Made by a program: the position numbers and the translations under genes. Below are positions 1-11,270 of a DNA stretch of 64,000 nucleotides, piece by piece (the first letter of the stretch is position 1; each line of letters begins with the position of its first letter). Below the pieces are notes generated by a model. That model worked only from the letters and a program-made list of their open reading frames with translations, searched no databases and was not told where the DNA came from. Origin of the DNA: Nemophila menziesii. Lineage: Eukaryota > Streptophyta > Magnoliopsida > Boraginales > Hydrophyllaceae. The stretch is taken from NCBI GenBank assembly GCA_029959085.1, contig JARWIR010000027.1, positions 2,418,001-2,482,000 on the forward strand, in the 5' to 3' direction.

Positions 1-989
1 ACTTTTGCCACTTCAAGTGAATAGAACAAATACTAATACCTAGTTCTAGTTGTACCAAAAATCAATATTAAATTAACAACAAAGTAATAACCAATATGAA
101 ATACCTAATTCAATTTAAATTATAAAATCACAAATTCAGAAACAATAAAGAAATTAATTACGGTTCATCCCTTTTATTGCGATTCTCAAGTACTTGAAAG
201 TTTAGCTTATAATGAAATTAAATACTAAAATAATATAAAAAGAATTCATATTCAATTACATAAAATAAATAGATAACCTAAAGGTTTGGATAGCTATTGT
301 TGGAAGAATAGAATTCCTCCAGCTCTAGCTTCTCCTTTGCCTTCTTGCTTAGATTTGAAAATATGAAGCCTCCGATGTAATTCTCTGAAATGTGTGTAAA
401 AAGGAGGCTAAAGGGTCTATATATACTAGTAAATTCGGACTAGGGTTTAGGTTAAGAGTATTAGGTTACAATATAAAAAGCCCAAGCCCATCTTCTTCTT
501 TAATTCCCGTAAGTGGTGTACATCCCTTTGTTAATCAGATTAAACTTTTGCATATAAACTCCAAATGGACTCATTCTAGTTGCAAAATCTTCCTAACTCA
601 AAGAGGCATTTTTCCTTTTTCATGGCCCAAAGGCTGAATCCGCTCCTAAGTAGCCCAAAAACATAAATTAGTAACAACCTTCCAGATATGCAACTTCTTT
701 AGTCAATTTTTCAGAAATTCTTCTCTTGACTTTAAATCCTTTGCTTGATCTAAGACTTTAATTGTCACTTCTCTTTCTTGTATTGGTTCTCCATAGAATC
801 CATGAACCTATTAACTTTGCAAAACAAACAAATTAACGCACAAAAGCTCTAAAAATGCAAATAGTCTAATTCCAAGGGGAGAAAGTGTAATATTACGAAA
901 TAAGAATAAAAGTCTATAAAATGAGTCATATATTCACCTAAAATGATGTCTCCTAAGGGAATTTATTTAGAACAAATAGGAAGACATCC
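1..989 (-). repeat. 3' LTR of the LARD-like element (partial)
   Basis: This stretch matches 5540-5760 and then 19425-20165, which together form the other LTR. The left part of this LTR lies outside the window. The right end is near AAGACATCC at 981-989, against GGAGACATCA in the other copy. It shows the uninterrupted form of the site into which the MULE inserted, near 205-225. Confidence 0.8.
418..425 (-). promoter_or_regulatory. TATA box in the LARD LTR
   Basis: TATATATA lies inside the LTR in minus orientation, in the context CTAGTATATATAGACCC, and is repeated at 19630-19637 in the other LTR. Its place within the LTR and its conservation in both copies make it the likely U3 core promoter. 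The start site itself is inferred. Confidence 0.5.
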
Positions 990-1573
990 AGACCGCAAAC
1001 CCAAACTTTTGTCGTCCTAACAAAGTATAATAAAAACAAAGGCCTTTAGGTGAACGCGGAAATGTAGAATCTAGTAAATACACCCAAATCACAAATTAAT
1101 ACAAATCTCACATAGTATGAACTATGAATTAATATACAAATACACATGTCATGAAAAAATCAAACACAAATAGTTAATCCAAAATTAACTTCACAATGCT
1201 AGAAGGTTACGCTTATTACTTATCTCAAGATGGTGGCTATAGGGTGTTCATTAATCCTTACTTTCTTTGAATGCTCCACTTAGCATACTCCCTATTAGCT
1301 GAATCATAAATCCACTATGTATCTAGAAATCACGGGGTCTTTACGGTTTTAGTGTAGGCTTAGGGACGGTATGGTATGTATATTTGGTAAATTTAAAGTG
1401 AGCTTTTGGCTCTCTCCTCACTTACCATCAACAAACTATCCAAGAGCTTGAGTTTACACTCGAATATGGTCTAACTTAACCCATTTGACGCAATAATTTA
1501 GTGTCCCCTGATATACCCAATAAGCACTAAAGATGATTCTAAACTTCCATTTTGCCAGTTACGTTATTTTTTT

Positions 1574-1575
<2 letters not shown>

Positions 1576-1610
<35 letters not shown>
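1576..1610. repeat. (AT)n microsatellite
   Basis: An uninterrupted alternating A-T run of about 35 bases within the LARD internal region. It is likely to vary in length between individuals. Confidence 0.95.
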
Positions 1611-1617
<7 letters not shown>

Positions 1618-2432
1618 CTTTTTTCTTTTTCATTCATTTTCCTTCTTTTTTTTGTATAATATTCCTAACCATCATTTTAATGTGAATGGTCATGTCTCTC
1701 ATATTTTTTTCTTTTTTGACCCCGGCAAAGGGTTACAAATAATATCTTATCAACAATTGCGCACAAATACAAGCGCATAACAATCCCTCCCAATATAATT
1801 TCCCAATCGTGAAAACCACCACCCCAAACTCAAGCTCAAGACATGAAGTCTTTTGATAGTGATTCAAGTGCGGGTCATATGGAAATGCCTAATAAACTAA
1901 GGGGATATGGGCTTATATTGTGGCGACAAAAGAAAGGCTTAAAGGATCAAAATTGGGCTAAGATGGATAATATTAAATTTAGGGATAGAAAGCTAAAAGG
2001 TTTCAAATGACTATGAAAGAACTACCTCTATCATTTTCCTATTTGCATAGCTTGTCTATAGTTCATACCTAATTGATTTCTCTACTCATTCAGATCTCAC
2101 GTTCTACAAACCAAACATTTTCCTTAAGTACAAGTTTACTTCTTTTGCATTGTTCATTAATTCTTCCTATCAATTACCTCATGTTTGCATGCAATCAAAG
2201 TGCGTCTTATACTAACTCCTAAGGTCTACTATTTTCTAACATAAATTCATAAAAAAGCATGCTTGATTGGACATTTAAAATACTCTACAGTCAACGCATC
2301 CCTTAGATTTATTTTATTGAAAGTATGTAAAACAAATAACACATAAAATTGGAATGAGGCAACGAACCCCACCCCAAACTCAAAAATGAGTCGTGTCCCC
2401 ATGACTCGAAAAGACTCAATAAAGCAAATAAA

Positions 2433-2738
2433 CTAATATACACTATTAAATGAGAAAAAATAGGAAAACGTGTCTGAACCAGCACGAAGCTGGTTTCCAT
2501 TGTGGCGTTCAGGTTGGGCTCCTCTTGTAAGAATTGCATAGGTGGCATATTGAACAATGCTCACCCCAAGTATTTCATGAGCTCCAACTCTTTTGTGGCT
2601 TTTTCCTAGGATTGTCAACACCTCTTCATGTTTATCCTCCAAAATTCTCATCCTTTCAACCTTAACACCAAAAGTCAAACTCGCAAACCGCTCTTGAACT
2701 TGATTTTTCCCAGTAATGAATGACCACTTAGGTTTCAC
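2433..2738 (-). CDS. Possible accessory ORF remnant of the LARD element
   Basis: This is a 101-codon open stretch with no ATG; the first codon of the open frame used is GTG. It lies just past the GTGTCCCCATGACTCG phrase, the same position as the accessory ORFs at 36397-36864 and 62225-62689 of the gypsy elements. Upstream, the frame continues through a few dozen codons to an in-frame TGA. Residue similarity to the gypsy accessory ORF is weak, limited to a charged, heptad-like middle. It may be a decayed relative or a chance ORF. Confidence 0.25.
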   Translation of the reverse strand: MKPKWSFITGKNQVQERFASLTFGVKVERMRILEDKHEEVLTILGKSHKRVGAHEILGVSIVQYATYAILTRGAQPERHNGNQLRAGSDTFSYFFSFNSVY

Positions 2739-3736
2739 GGAAATTGTTTTCCTTCTTATAGAGTGTTGTTCAATAACTGTTTCGTCAACTTCTTTCTTTC
2801 CTCTTCATAGTATTCTTAACTTCTCCAATCTTGTCATCTCAATGAACCCCAAACTCATTCAAATATTCAAAAACTAGAGAAGAGTTTTGAATTTTGACAT
2901 TTTGAGGATTTAGAAGGAAGGATTATGGTGTTATATGAGATGGGTAATGGTTATGTAATATACCAAGAGAGGTTTGATGAATAGGATTAAAGCTTGGATG
3001 AAGACGGATTAATGATGAAGATGAAGAGTTCTTTGTGTTGTGGAAGGATTTGATGAAGTTAGAGGTGATGAAGAGGATGTTATAGTGTGTTTTTGTGTCT
3101 CCAAAGTGTACTTATAAGGTTAAGAACTGAAAATCTCATTTTTAGGGTCTTGGGAAACGGCTAGGGTCAGGTCTTTTTGGTTTAAATCCGTAAAAGCTGC
3201 ACAAAACTTTCCCTGCCGCCTTGTATGGTGTACTGGAGCTTCCTTCTGGTGTACCGCGCTCCATACCGTGTTCATTGTTGATGATACGGTTTGGACACAT
3301 GTCCTCTCGGAAATAGACTGTATTTAAAAACCGTAGCTACAGTTTTCTTCCTTGCGGTACACCGGACTGGAGGAGTGGTGTACCAGACCCTGTATTCTCA
3401 AAAACCATGGTCGCTGAATGTCGATACGGTTTTTACTAGCTTGTCTTGGCAATGAACCGTAAGGAAAAATTGTCACCACGGTTTGATTTGCGGTGCACGG
3501 CAGCTAAGGCGCGGTATACCGCACCTCACTGCTGGTAAACACAGTTTTTCCCTTATCTTCATCCTTTCGACCCCAAACTCAATTCCTACACATATAACAC
3601 ACTACCTTTCTCATTACTTTTTAAAAATAAACACTAATAAACATCAATTACTCTAATATACACTACGAATCTAAAGACATGAAAACAATTTAAAACATGG
3701 GCTGTCTCCCAAGAATCACTTTTGTTTATTATGTCT

Positions 3737-4767
3737 TTAAGTTCGACCTGCTACCTTCCATGAAGATGATATTGAGACCTTTGGGGTGTTCCTCCTCTTG
3801 AACTCGCCTCTTCCTTGATATGAAGGGGGTGGGTAAGTACCTCGTTTCGCCTTCTTACTTTCACGACGAAGCTTATTCTCCACAACATGATAGTGGATAA
3901 CCGTTCTCAACTGTATAAGCTCATTTTCATTCCTCGTTTCAATCTCGTATTCATCTTTAAAATATGGTGGGTAGGTGCTCCTCCTTGCCGCTTTTCTCTC
4001 GCGGTGTGGTACCTTTCTTGTATAGCACATATTGATCATTTGTGGTAGTGGAGGTGATTCTTTAGCTCTATTTTCATTCAAGATTCGTGGTGGGAATGGG
4101 TGAACTTGTTTTGACGGAGATTCAACTTCTATTTTATTATGAAGCTTGAGTTCTTCAATTGACACCTCAACCACTTCACATTCGTATTCTTCAACCCAAT
4201 CTTCCACTATTACCTCATCATGTTCATGATGTGGAATCTCTCTAATCTCAACCACCTCTTCTTTTTGTTCACATTCTATATCCTGATCATGTGCACACTC
4301 CGTACCACTATCACAATTGTCCTCTTTCAATACTTCCTCCTCAACTACTTCTTTCGTTTGATCATAAGACTTACTACTACTCTTGGCAAAGTCAAGAGAA
4401 TTATATTGGGAAGCCATTTCATCTAGCATTTGTTGTTTTCTTCCAAATTTGGCATCACTTTCCGCTTCTCTTGCCTTTTTCTCTTGATCTCTTGCCTTAT
4501 TTTCCTCATAACGGTATTCAAATTTAGCAATTGTCTCCTTCATTTGGGAAAGAGAAATCTGTAGAGGTTGTTGATTATTCCATCTTAGCTCTTGTTGATA
4601 ATGGTATAGTGGTTGTTGTTGGTTATTTCCGATCCATTGGTCGTTCCATCCTTGCTCTTGCGGGTGTTGATAAGGTGGTTGGTAGAAATTACTACCCCAT
4701 TTTTGTTGTCCTGAAGAGTCTTCCAATAGTCAAATGGACCGGGATTTGGGTAATGTCCTCTATACAT
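3737..4767 (-). CDS. Gag-like protein of the LARD element (one frameshift)
   Basis: The long frame (3737-4726) has no ATG at its head. The first ATG is at 4767 in a neighbouring frame and begins MYRGHYPNPGPFDYWKTL; a one-base shift near 4690-4710 would join the two. The product has an N-terminal Gln/Asn/Tyr-rich stretch, then a charged coiled-coil-like segment (KFEYRYEENKARDQEKK region), a very acidic middle, and a basic C-terminus rich in Arg, Lys and Pro. No zinc knuckle or protease motif is present. It lies right after the primer site, the gag position. Its exact role is unknown; a nucleocapsid or packaging role is inference. Unit 2 holds a second copy with one extra stop. Confidence 0.6.
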
Positions 4768-4905
4768 CTTTAATAAAACCTGTTAATCATACCTGAACAA
4801 AGAACCTGTAAATCAAAACAAAAACAAAGACAAGCGTAAAACCAAAAAATAAAATAAAATAAAAATTAAATCTATTAGAGATAACAGTGTGGTCACACGC
4901 TACCG

Positions 4906-4924
4906 CCCCCCCACAGCGGCGCCA
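4906..4924 (-). promoter_or_regulatory. Primer-binding site (tRNA-Asp type)
   Basis: On the minus strand this reads TGGCGCCGCTGTGGGG, six bases inside the LTR end (ACCA, then AGTTTT). The same arrangement occurs at 10241-10258, 43154-43171 and 56843-56860. Athila/Tat gypsy elements use TGGCGCCGTTGCCGGGG-type sites. Confidence 0.8.
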
Positions 4925-4930
4925 AAAACT

Positions 4931-5760
4931 TGGTGTCTCCTGGTGTGTTATAAAATAACACCCCTAAAACAGAGGGACACGAACCGCAAGTGTACGGGTC
5001 GTCCAGGTAATATCCGATAAACGGGTTTTCGATCTCAGGGACGGATGGATATGACTTAAGATGTTATGCAATAAGAGAGGATAATTGTTATATGACAAGA
5101 AAATAAATGATAAGATATTTTTTCTGGTTTTGTTTATGAAACTAAGATGCACGTAATTAAAGTACTAAATTGATTAATGCAAGTAAATAAATGCAGTTAA
5201 AGTAAATATGAGCAGACGCAAGAATGAGATGGTACTTGAGTCTCACAAGGGTTCCGCCTAATAAATTTAAATAACGTTTCTGTTTAATGGTAGAATCGGT
5301 ATTTTAATACTACTCAGGATTCTAATATCTCTTAGCCCCCTGTTGGGTGGACCTAGGAGCTATCCTAAAGTGCAATAAACTCCTCTCGGATGAATATGCC
5401 TCTTCGGATGTGAAGTTCTTACCTCATTGTCTATGTAACTAGTCAAGCCTGTCGGTCAATAACGAACATTACACGGTTATTAACTAGTTCAGTATTCGAA
5501 CCCCCCCCCACCCCATCCCCCCCTCCCCGTCGGATGATCACTTTTTCCACTTAAAGTGAATAGCCCAAATACTAATACCTAATTCTAGTTGTACCGAAAA
5601 GAAATAGTAAATTAATAACAAAGTAATAACCAATATGAAATACCTAATTCAATTTAAATTATAAAATCCCAAATTCAGAAACAATAAAGAAATTAATTAG
5701 GGTTAATCCCTTTTATTGGGATTCTCAAGTACTTGAAAGTTTAGCTTATAATAAAATTAA
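4931..5760 (-). repeat. 5' LTR of the LARD element, outer segment, unit 1
   Basis: It starts TGGTGTCTCC next to the primer site and is broken at 5760/5761 by the MULE terminal repeat. Because of the tandem duplication the LTR never resumes after this copy; the continuation is at 19425. Confidence 0.85.
5501..5528 (-). other. G-quadruplex-capable C/G run in the LTR
   Basis: Four C runs (nine, four, seven and four C) are separated by one- or two-base spacers, so the minus (element-sense) strand has four G runs fitting a G4 motif. It lies downstream of the LTR TATA box. A longer version is at 10838-10868. Confidence 0.75.
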
Positions 5761-8607
5761 GAGTAAATACACTATATACCCCCTGAACTTTACCCCGATT
5801 GACTGATTGCCCCCCAAAGTTTAATATGCGACTAGTTGCCCCCTAAACTTTAATTTCGTGACTCGTTAGTCCTTTTGACTGTTTTCCGTCCATTTTTTGA
5901 TGCGTGCATTACACGCGCGCGTGAGAAGTTGGCCAGTAATTTTTCTTTTAATTGTTAATTATATCATTTTTTAAAGATGGGTATTTTTGGTACATCACAT
6001 TTTAGCTTTCATATAAATAAACAAAATTAAAACACATAACATATAAACACTTACTACAATATCGAAGAAATCAAACCGTTTCACCCTTACTGAGCGAGAT
6101 CACCGACGACGTTCTCCCCACTCGTAAATGCTATAGGATTTCGATGCCGCCAATAATCAAATGGAGTAAGTGTGCTCATTCTATTTCCGTAATTGATGGG
6201 GTTTAAAGGGTTGGGGTTGATTTTTTAACTCCGAAAATAAAGGGTTTTGAAATTGAATTTTTTTCCTTTTTTGAATTCGTGCTTAAATCTCGGGATTTAG
6301 TTATTAATGGAACTAATTATTGAGATTTCCTTACCTTATTCGTAGTGGGTGTTTACAAGTTTACATTTTTTGCATAAATTCGTACGCCCTTAAATTCTTT
6401 AACTCGTAGTCTCGTATTTTTAATGTTTAACAGACAAATTTTCATTACGTATTCATTTTGATGGGTTCTTCAATGAAGATAATAGCGAGTACAGAGAGGT
6501 AAGGATCGAGTATTTGACGGGCTATCACTATGACAGTCTTAGTATACCTGTTCTCCGAAAAGCATGTGCGAAACTGGGAAAAAGAGGTCGGCTAGACCTA
6601 TACTATCTAAAATTGGGTGAAAAACTACCAGAGGGTCTTGTCTATTTAGATAATGACGAGAAAGTTATGGAGATGGGTAGTGTGACAGAGGAAAACCAAA
6701 CAATTGATATGTTTGTAGTTCGTTTATCAGAGATTGTAGAAGGAGATGCAGTTGACATTTCAGTGTTTATGCCTTTATTACTTAAATGGAAGGAACAAGT
6801 AGTAGTGGAGGAACCTAACTTAGAGGAAGGTGAAGGTGAAAATTGTATTCAAGATGAATAAATGGAGGAGGAAAGTTTGAAGGTGGATGATAATGTGGTT
6901 GATAACTTAGAGGAAGCTACAATTGATGTGCAGAAAGATTGGGAAACCTTACCTAAGGGATGTGTTGATGGTGTTGATAATCCATTAGAAGAGGAAGCTA
7001 CATTAGCTGAGGAGAGAGTTAGTGATTTATTACCTTAGGGTTGTGTTCAAAGTGGTGAGAACACAGTAGTTGAGGAAGCTACTCAAGCTCATGAGATAGA
7101 GAATGAAACCTTTGATAAGGGATGTGATCATAATAATGACAACCATGTAGATGAGGAAGCAAACACAGTAGTTGAGGAAGCTACTCAAGCTCATGAGATA
7201 GAGAATGAAACCTTTGATAAGGGATGTGATCAGAATGATGACAACCATGTAGATGAGGAAGCAAATGATAACAATGCAAGCCCTAAAACAGGCCACTGTG
7301 AGCAAGAAAAAGTGCTACACATGGGTGTTGATGGTGAGACCTGTTCAGATGTTTCAGATGATGAAAGATCAGTTATGGAGAAATCTGTGGATACTGCTTT
7401 AGATAAACTTTTTAGTGCTTTAAATAGTGGGCAAGGTGCAGATGATGAAGAATTGTTGAAGAGGTCCAGGAGGAAGGACTCACAAGTACCTTTCAAGCTG
7501 GTGGATGAAACTGATGATTCAGATAGTGGATTCAAAGTGATTGATGAGGAAGTGGACAAGGATGATGCTAGTGATGAATACATAGATACTGGTGATGTCT
7601 TGCCTACTGTGTGGACAAGGGAAAAACCCACAAAAGAATAGAAAAAACCCACAAAATAAGAGGAGCAGAGTTAATAAAAAAGAGCCAAATAAGAAGAAGA
7701 CAGTTACCACTTGTGAAGATGAGAATGATGATGATAGTTTTAGTGATAATGAGTTAATATCAGTTGTTTTTAACAAGACAAAGGAAGAAATTATTAGAAA
7801 GAGGCAAATGAATAAAGTTGGTAAGAACAACTTGAAGAAGAAGAAATCTGATGAATATAGAGCCAAAGATCATACATATAAGTCTTATCTGAACACAAGA
7901 TACAGGGCTAGTGTGAATAATAGTAAAAAACATCATGGTGATGGTGTTGGACCTAGTGGAACAAAGAGAGAGAGTTATAAGAAGAGTGGTCCTACGAGTA
8001 AAGATAGTCAAAGGAGAAAGGTCATGGATGAAGATGAGTTCTCCACAAGTGATGAGGAGTTTCTAATTGACTTTGACATTGATTTAAGCGAGGGTGAGGA
8101 TGACCAAGATTAAAATTCCTATATAGAGAAAGACCTTGAGTGGGAAGGAGTGCGGGATGAAGCACAGGAGGTTGATTATTCTGGTGGTCATACTGAAGGA
8201 CAAGAAAGTGAAACGGATTCAGAAGAAGTTTTAAATGATTCTGAATAGTTTGATACTGCTAATGATTCTTCCGATTAAGATGGAGTAGGGGAAAATAAAA
8301 TCAAGAAAATAAAAAGAAAACAGTTACCAAGGTTCAAGCCTTCAACTTACATTAAAAATACAAGGTTTGTAGTTGGTTTAACCTTTGCGAATGCTTCAGA
8401 ACTACGAGAGGCAATTAGAGGACATGCTATCAACAAAGTGGTTAAAATAAGGTTTGTGAAAAATTAATGGTATAGAATAAGGGTTGTTTGCGTGGGAGAA
8501 GGTTGTGGATGGTTTGTGTATGCATCCTATGAAGAAGAAGTTGGTGGATTGGTGATTGTAACCCTTTGTAATCAACACAAATGTGGTAAAGACCTTAACC
8601 ACAGACA
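5761..8607 (+). mobile_element. Truncated MULE copy (5' part only)
   Basis: It begins with the same terminal repeat as 11101 (GAGTAAATACAC) and ends at the duplication junction, so it lacks the catalytic domain, the convergent GRF gene and the right terminal repeat. It cannot move by itself as a unit because one end is missing. It arose by duplication, not by a separate insertion, since both copies sit at the same place in the LTR. Confidence 0.92.
6144..8607 (+). pseudogene. MULE transposase, N-terminal fragment (unit 1)
   Basis: Exon 1 (6144-6165) ends at a consensus GTAAGT donor. Exon 2 starts after the CAG ending at 6433 and reads into the N-terminal domain. The frame is broken by shared lesions (TAA near 6861, TAG near 7036, a frameshift near 7610). 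Four further stops are absent from unit 2, near 8111, 8246, 8276 and 8465. The last readable part is the start of the MuDR-type DNA-binding region (FVVGLTF to GCGWFVYAS). Truncated at 8607, it is not functional. Confidence 0.85.
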
Positions 8608-9071
8608 CATTGTTGATGATACGGTTTGGACACATGTCCTCTCGGAAATAGACTGTATTTAAAAACTGTAGCTACAGTTTTCTTCCTTGCGGTACACCGG
8701 ACTGGAGGAGTGGTGTACCAGACCCTGTATTCTCAAAAACCATGGTCGCTGAATGTCGATACGGTTTTTACTAGCTTGTCTTGGCAATGAACCGTAAGGA
8801 AAAATTGTCACCATAGTTTGATTTGCGGTGCACGGCAGCTAAGGCGCGGTATACCGCACCTCACTGCTGGTAAACACAGTTTTTCCCTTATCTTCATCCT
8901 TTCGACCCCAAACTCAATTCCTACACATATAACACACTACCTTTCTCATTACTTTTTAAAAATAAACACTAATAAACATCAATTACTCTAATATACACTA
9001 CGAATCTAAAGACATGAAAACAATTTAAAACATGGGCTGTCTCCCAAGAATCACTTTTGTTTATTATGTCT

Positions 9072-10102
9072 TTAAGTTCGACCTGTTACCTTCCATGAAG
9101 ATGATATTGAGACCTTTGCGGTGTTCCTCCTCTTGAACTCGCCTCTTCCTTGATATGAAGGGGGTGGGTAAGTACCTCGTTTCGCCTTCTTACTTTCACG
9201 ACGAAGCTCATTCTTCACAACATAATAGTAGATAACCGTTCTCAACTGTATAAGCTCATTTTCATTCCTCGTTTCAATCTCGTATTCATCTTTAAAATAT
9301 GGTGGGTAGGTGCTCCTCCTTGCCGCTTTGCTCTCGCGGTGTGGTAACTTTCTTGTATAGCACATATTGATCATTTGTGGTAGTGGAGGTGATTCTTTAG
9401 CTCTATTTTCATTCAAGATTCGTGGTGGGAATGGGTGAACTTGTTTTGACGGAGATTCAACTTCTATTTTATTATGAAGCTTGAGTTCTTCAATTGACAC
9501 CTCAACCACTTCACATTCGTATTCTTCAACCCAATCTTCCACTATTACCTCATCATGTTCTTGATGTGGAATCTCTCTAATCTCAACATCCTCTTCTTTT
9601 TGTTCACATTCTATATCCTGATCATGTGCACACTCCGTACCACTATCACAATTGTCCTCTTTCAATACTTCCTCCTCAACTACTTCTTTCGTTTGATCAT
9701 AAGACTTACTACTACTCTTGGCAAAGTCAAGAGAATTATATTGGGAAGCCATTTCATCTAGCATTTGTTGTTTTCTTCCAAATTTGGCATCACTTTCCGC
9801 TTCTCTTGCCTTTTTCTCTTGATCTCTTGCCTTATTTTCCTCATAACGGTATTCAAATTTAGCAATTGTCTCCTTCATTTGGGAAAGAGAAATCTGTAGA
9901 GGTTGTTGATTATTCCATCTTAGCTCTTGTTGATAATGGTATAGTGGTTATTGTTGGTTATTTCCGATCCATTGGTCGTTCCATCCTTGCTCTTGCGGGT
10001 GTTGATAAGGTGGTTGATAGAAATTACTACCCCATTTTTGTTGTCCCGAAGAGTCTTCCAATAGTCAAATGGACCGGGATTTGGGTAATGTCCTCTATAC
10101 AT
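9072..10102 (-). pseudogene. Gag-like gene of the LARD element, unit 2 copy
   Basis: Duplicate of 3737-4767 with a few substitutions. A C-to-T change on the coding strand near 9948 turns a Gln codon of the Gln-rich stretch into TAA, and the N-terminal frameshift of unit 1 is also present. The downstream 268 codons (9072-9878) remain open from an internal ATG at the MKETIAKFEY segment. Confidence 0.7.
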
Positions 10103-10240
10103 CTTTAATAAAACCTCTTGATCATACCTGAACAAAGAACCTGTAAAACAAAACAAAAACAAAGACAAGCGTAAAACCAAAAAATAAAATAAAATAAAAA
10201 TTAAATCTATTAGAGATAACACTGTGGTCACACGCTACCG

Positions 10241-10258
10241 TCCCCTGCAGCGGCGCCA
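10241..10258 (-). promoter_or_regulatory. Primer-binding site, unit 2 copy
   Basis: Minus strand TGGCGCCGCTGCAGGGGA, closer to the canonical tRNA-Asp-type site than the unit 1 copy. Confidence 0.75.
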
Positions 10259-10264
10259 AAAACT

Positions 10265-11100
10265 TGGTGTCTCCTGGTGTGTTATAAAATAACACCCCTA
10301 AAACAGAGGGACACGGACCGCAAGTGTACGGGTCGTCCAAGTAATATCCGATAAACGGGTTTTCAATCTCAGGGACGGATGGATATGACTTAAGATGTTA
10401 TGCAATAAGTGAGGATAATTGTTATATGACAAGAAAATAAATGATAAGATATTTTTTTTTGGTTTTGTTTATGAAACTAAGATGCACGTAATTAAAGTAC
10501 TAAACTGATTAATGCAAGTAAATAAATGCAGTTAAAGTAAATATGAGCAGACGCAAGAATGAGATAGTACTTGAGTCTCACAAGGGTTCCGCCTAATTAA
10601 TTTAAATAACGTTTCTGTTTAAGGGTAGAATCGGTATTTTAATAGTACTCAGGATTCTAATATCTCATAGCCCCCTGTTGGGTGGACCTAGGAGCTATCC
10701 TAAAGTGCTATAAACTCCTCTCAGATGAATATGCCTCTTCGGATGTGAAGTTCTTACCTCATTGTCTATGTAACTAGTCAAGGCTGTCGGTCAATAACGA
10801 ACATTACACGGTTATTAACTAGTTCAGTATTCGAACGCCCCCCCCCCCCACCCCATCCCCCCCTCCCCGTCGGATGATCACTTTTTCCACTTAAAGTGAA
10901 TAGCCCAAATACTAATACCTAATTCTAGTTGTACCGAAAAGAAATAGTAAATTAATAACAAAGTAATAAACAATATGAAATACCTAATTCAATTTAAATT
11001 ATAAAATCCCAAATTAAGAAACAATAAAGAAATTAATTAGGGTTAATCCCTTTTATTGGGATTCTCAAGTACTTGAAAGTTTAGCTTATAATAAAATTAA
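10265..11100 (-). repeat. 5' LTR of the LARD element, outer segment, unit 2
   Basis: Copy of 4931-5760 carrying the G-run at 10838-10868. Its last nine bases TAAAATTAA are the left target duplication of the MULE. Confidence 0.85.
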
Positions 11101-11270
11101 GAGTAAATACACTATATACCCCCTGAACTTTACCTCGATTGACTGATTGCCCCCCAAAGTTTAATATGCGACTAGTTGCCCCCTAAACTTTAATTTCGTG
11201 ACTCGTTAGTCCTTTTGACTGTTTTCCGTCCATTTTTTTATGCGTGCATTACACGCGCGCGTGAGAAGTT
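11101..11270 (+). repeat. MULE left terminal inverted repeat
   Basis: Pairs with 19245-19424 in inverse orientation. It contains phased phrases such as ACTGATTGCCCCCCAAAG and TAGTTGCCCCCTAAACTT, each preceded by a GACT/GACTC-like box, and the palindromic run ACGCGCGCGT near the inner end. The truncated unit 1 copy has the same repeat at 5761-5930. Confidence 0.9.

Larger units (their letters stand above)
990..3736 (-). other. LARD internal non-coding 3' region
   Basis: No convincing gene is seen apart from the weak frame at 2433-2738. The stretch holds an (AT)n microsatellite, the block CCCCGGCAAAGGGTTACAA near 1720, and the phrase around 2385-2420 (GTGTCCCCATGACTCG). Both of the latter recur at the same relative places in the gypsy elements near 35624/36302 and 61451/62130. 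From 3170 to 3540 it becomes GC-richer and carries GGTATACCGC-type repeats. Confidence 0.6.
3273..8607. repeat. Tandem segmental duplication, unit 1
   Basis: This 5335-bp unit is followed directly by a second copy at 8608-13940. It spans the end of the LARD 3' region, the gag-like gene, the primer site, the left part of the 5' LTR, and the first 2847 bases of the MULE. The junction at 8607/8608 joins MULE sequence ending ACAGACA to LARD sequence starting CATTGTTG, with essentially no shared bases at the join. Copies are offset by 5335 near 3737 and 5340 near 6514 and differ at scattered sites. Confidence 0.93.

Noticed and set aside
4220..4773. Plus-strand frames opposite the gag-like gene
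   Set aside because: Antisense shadows; their counterparts in unit 2 change with silent differences of the minus-strand frame.
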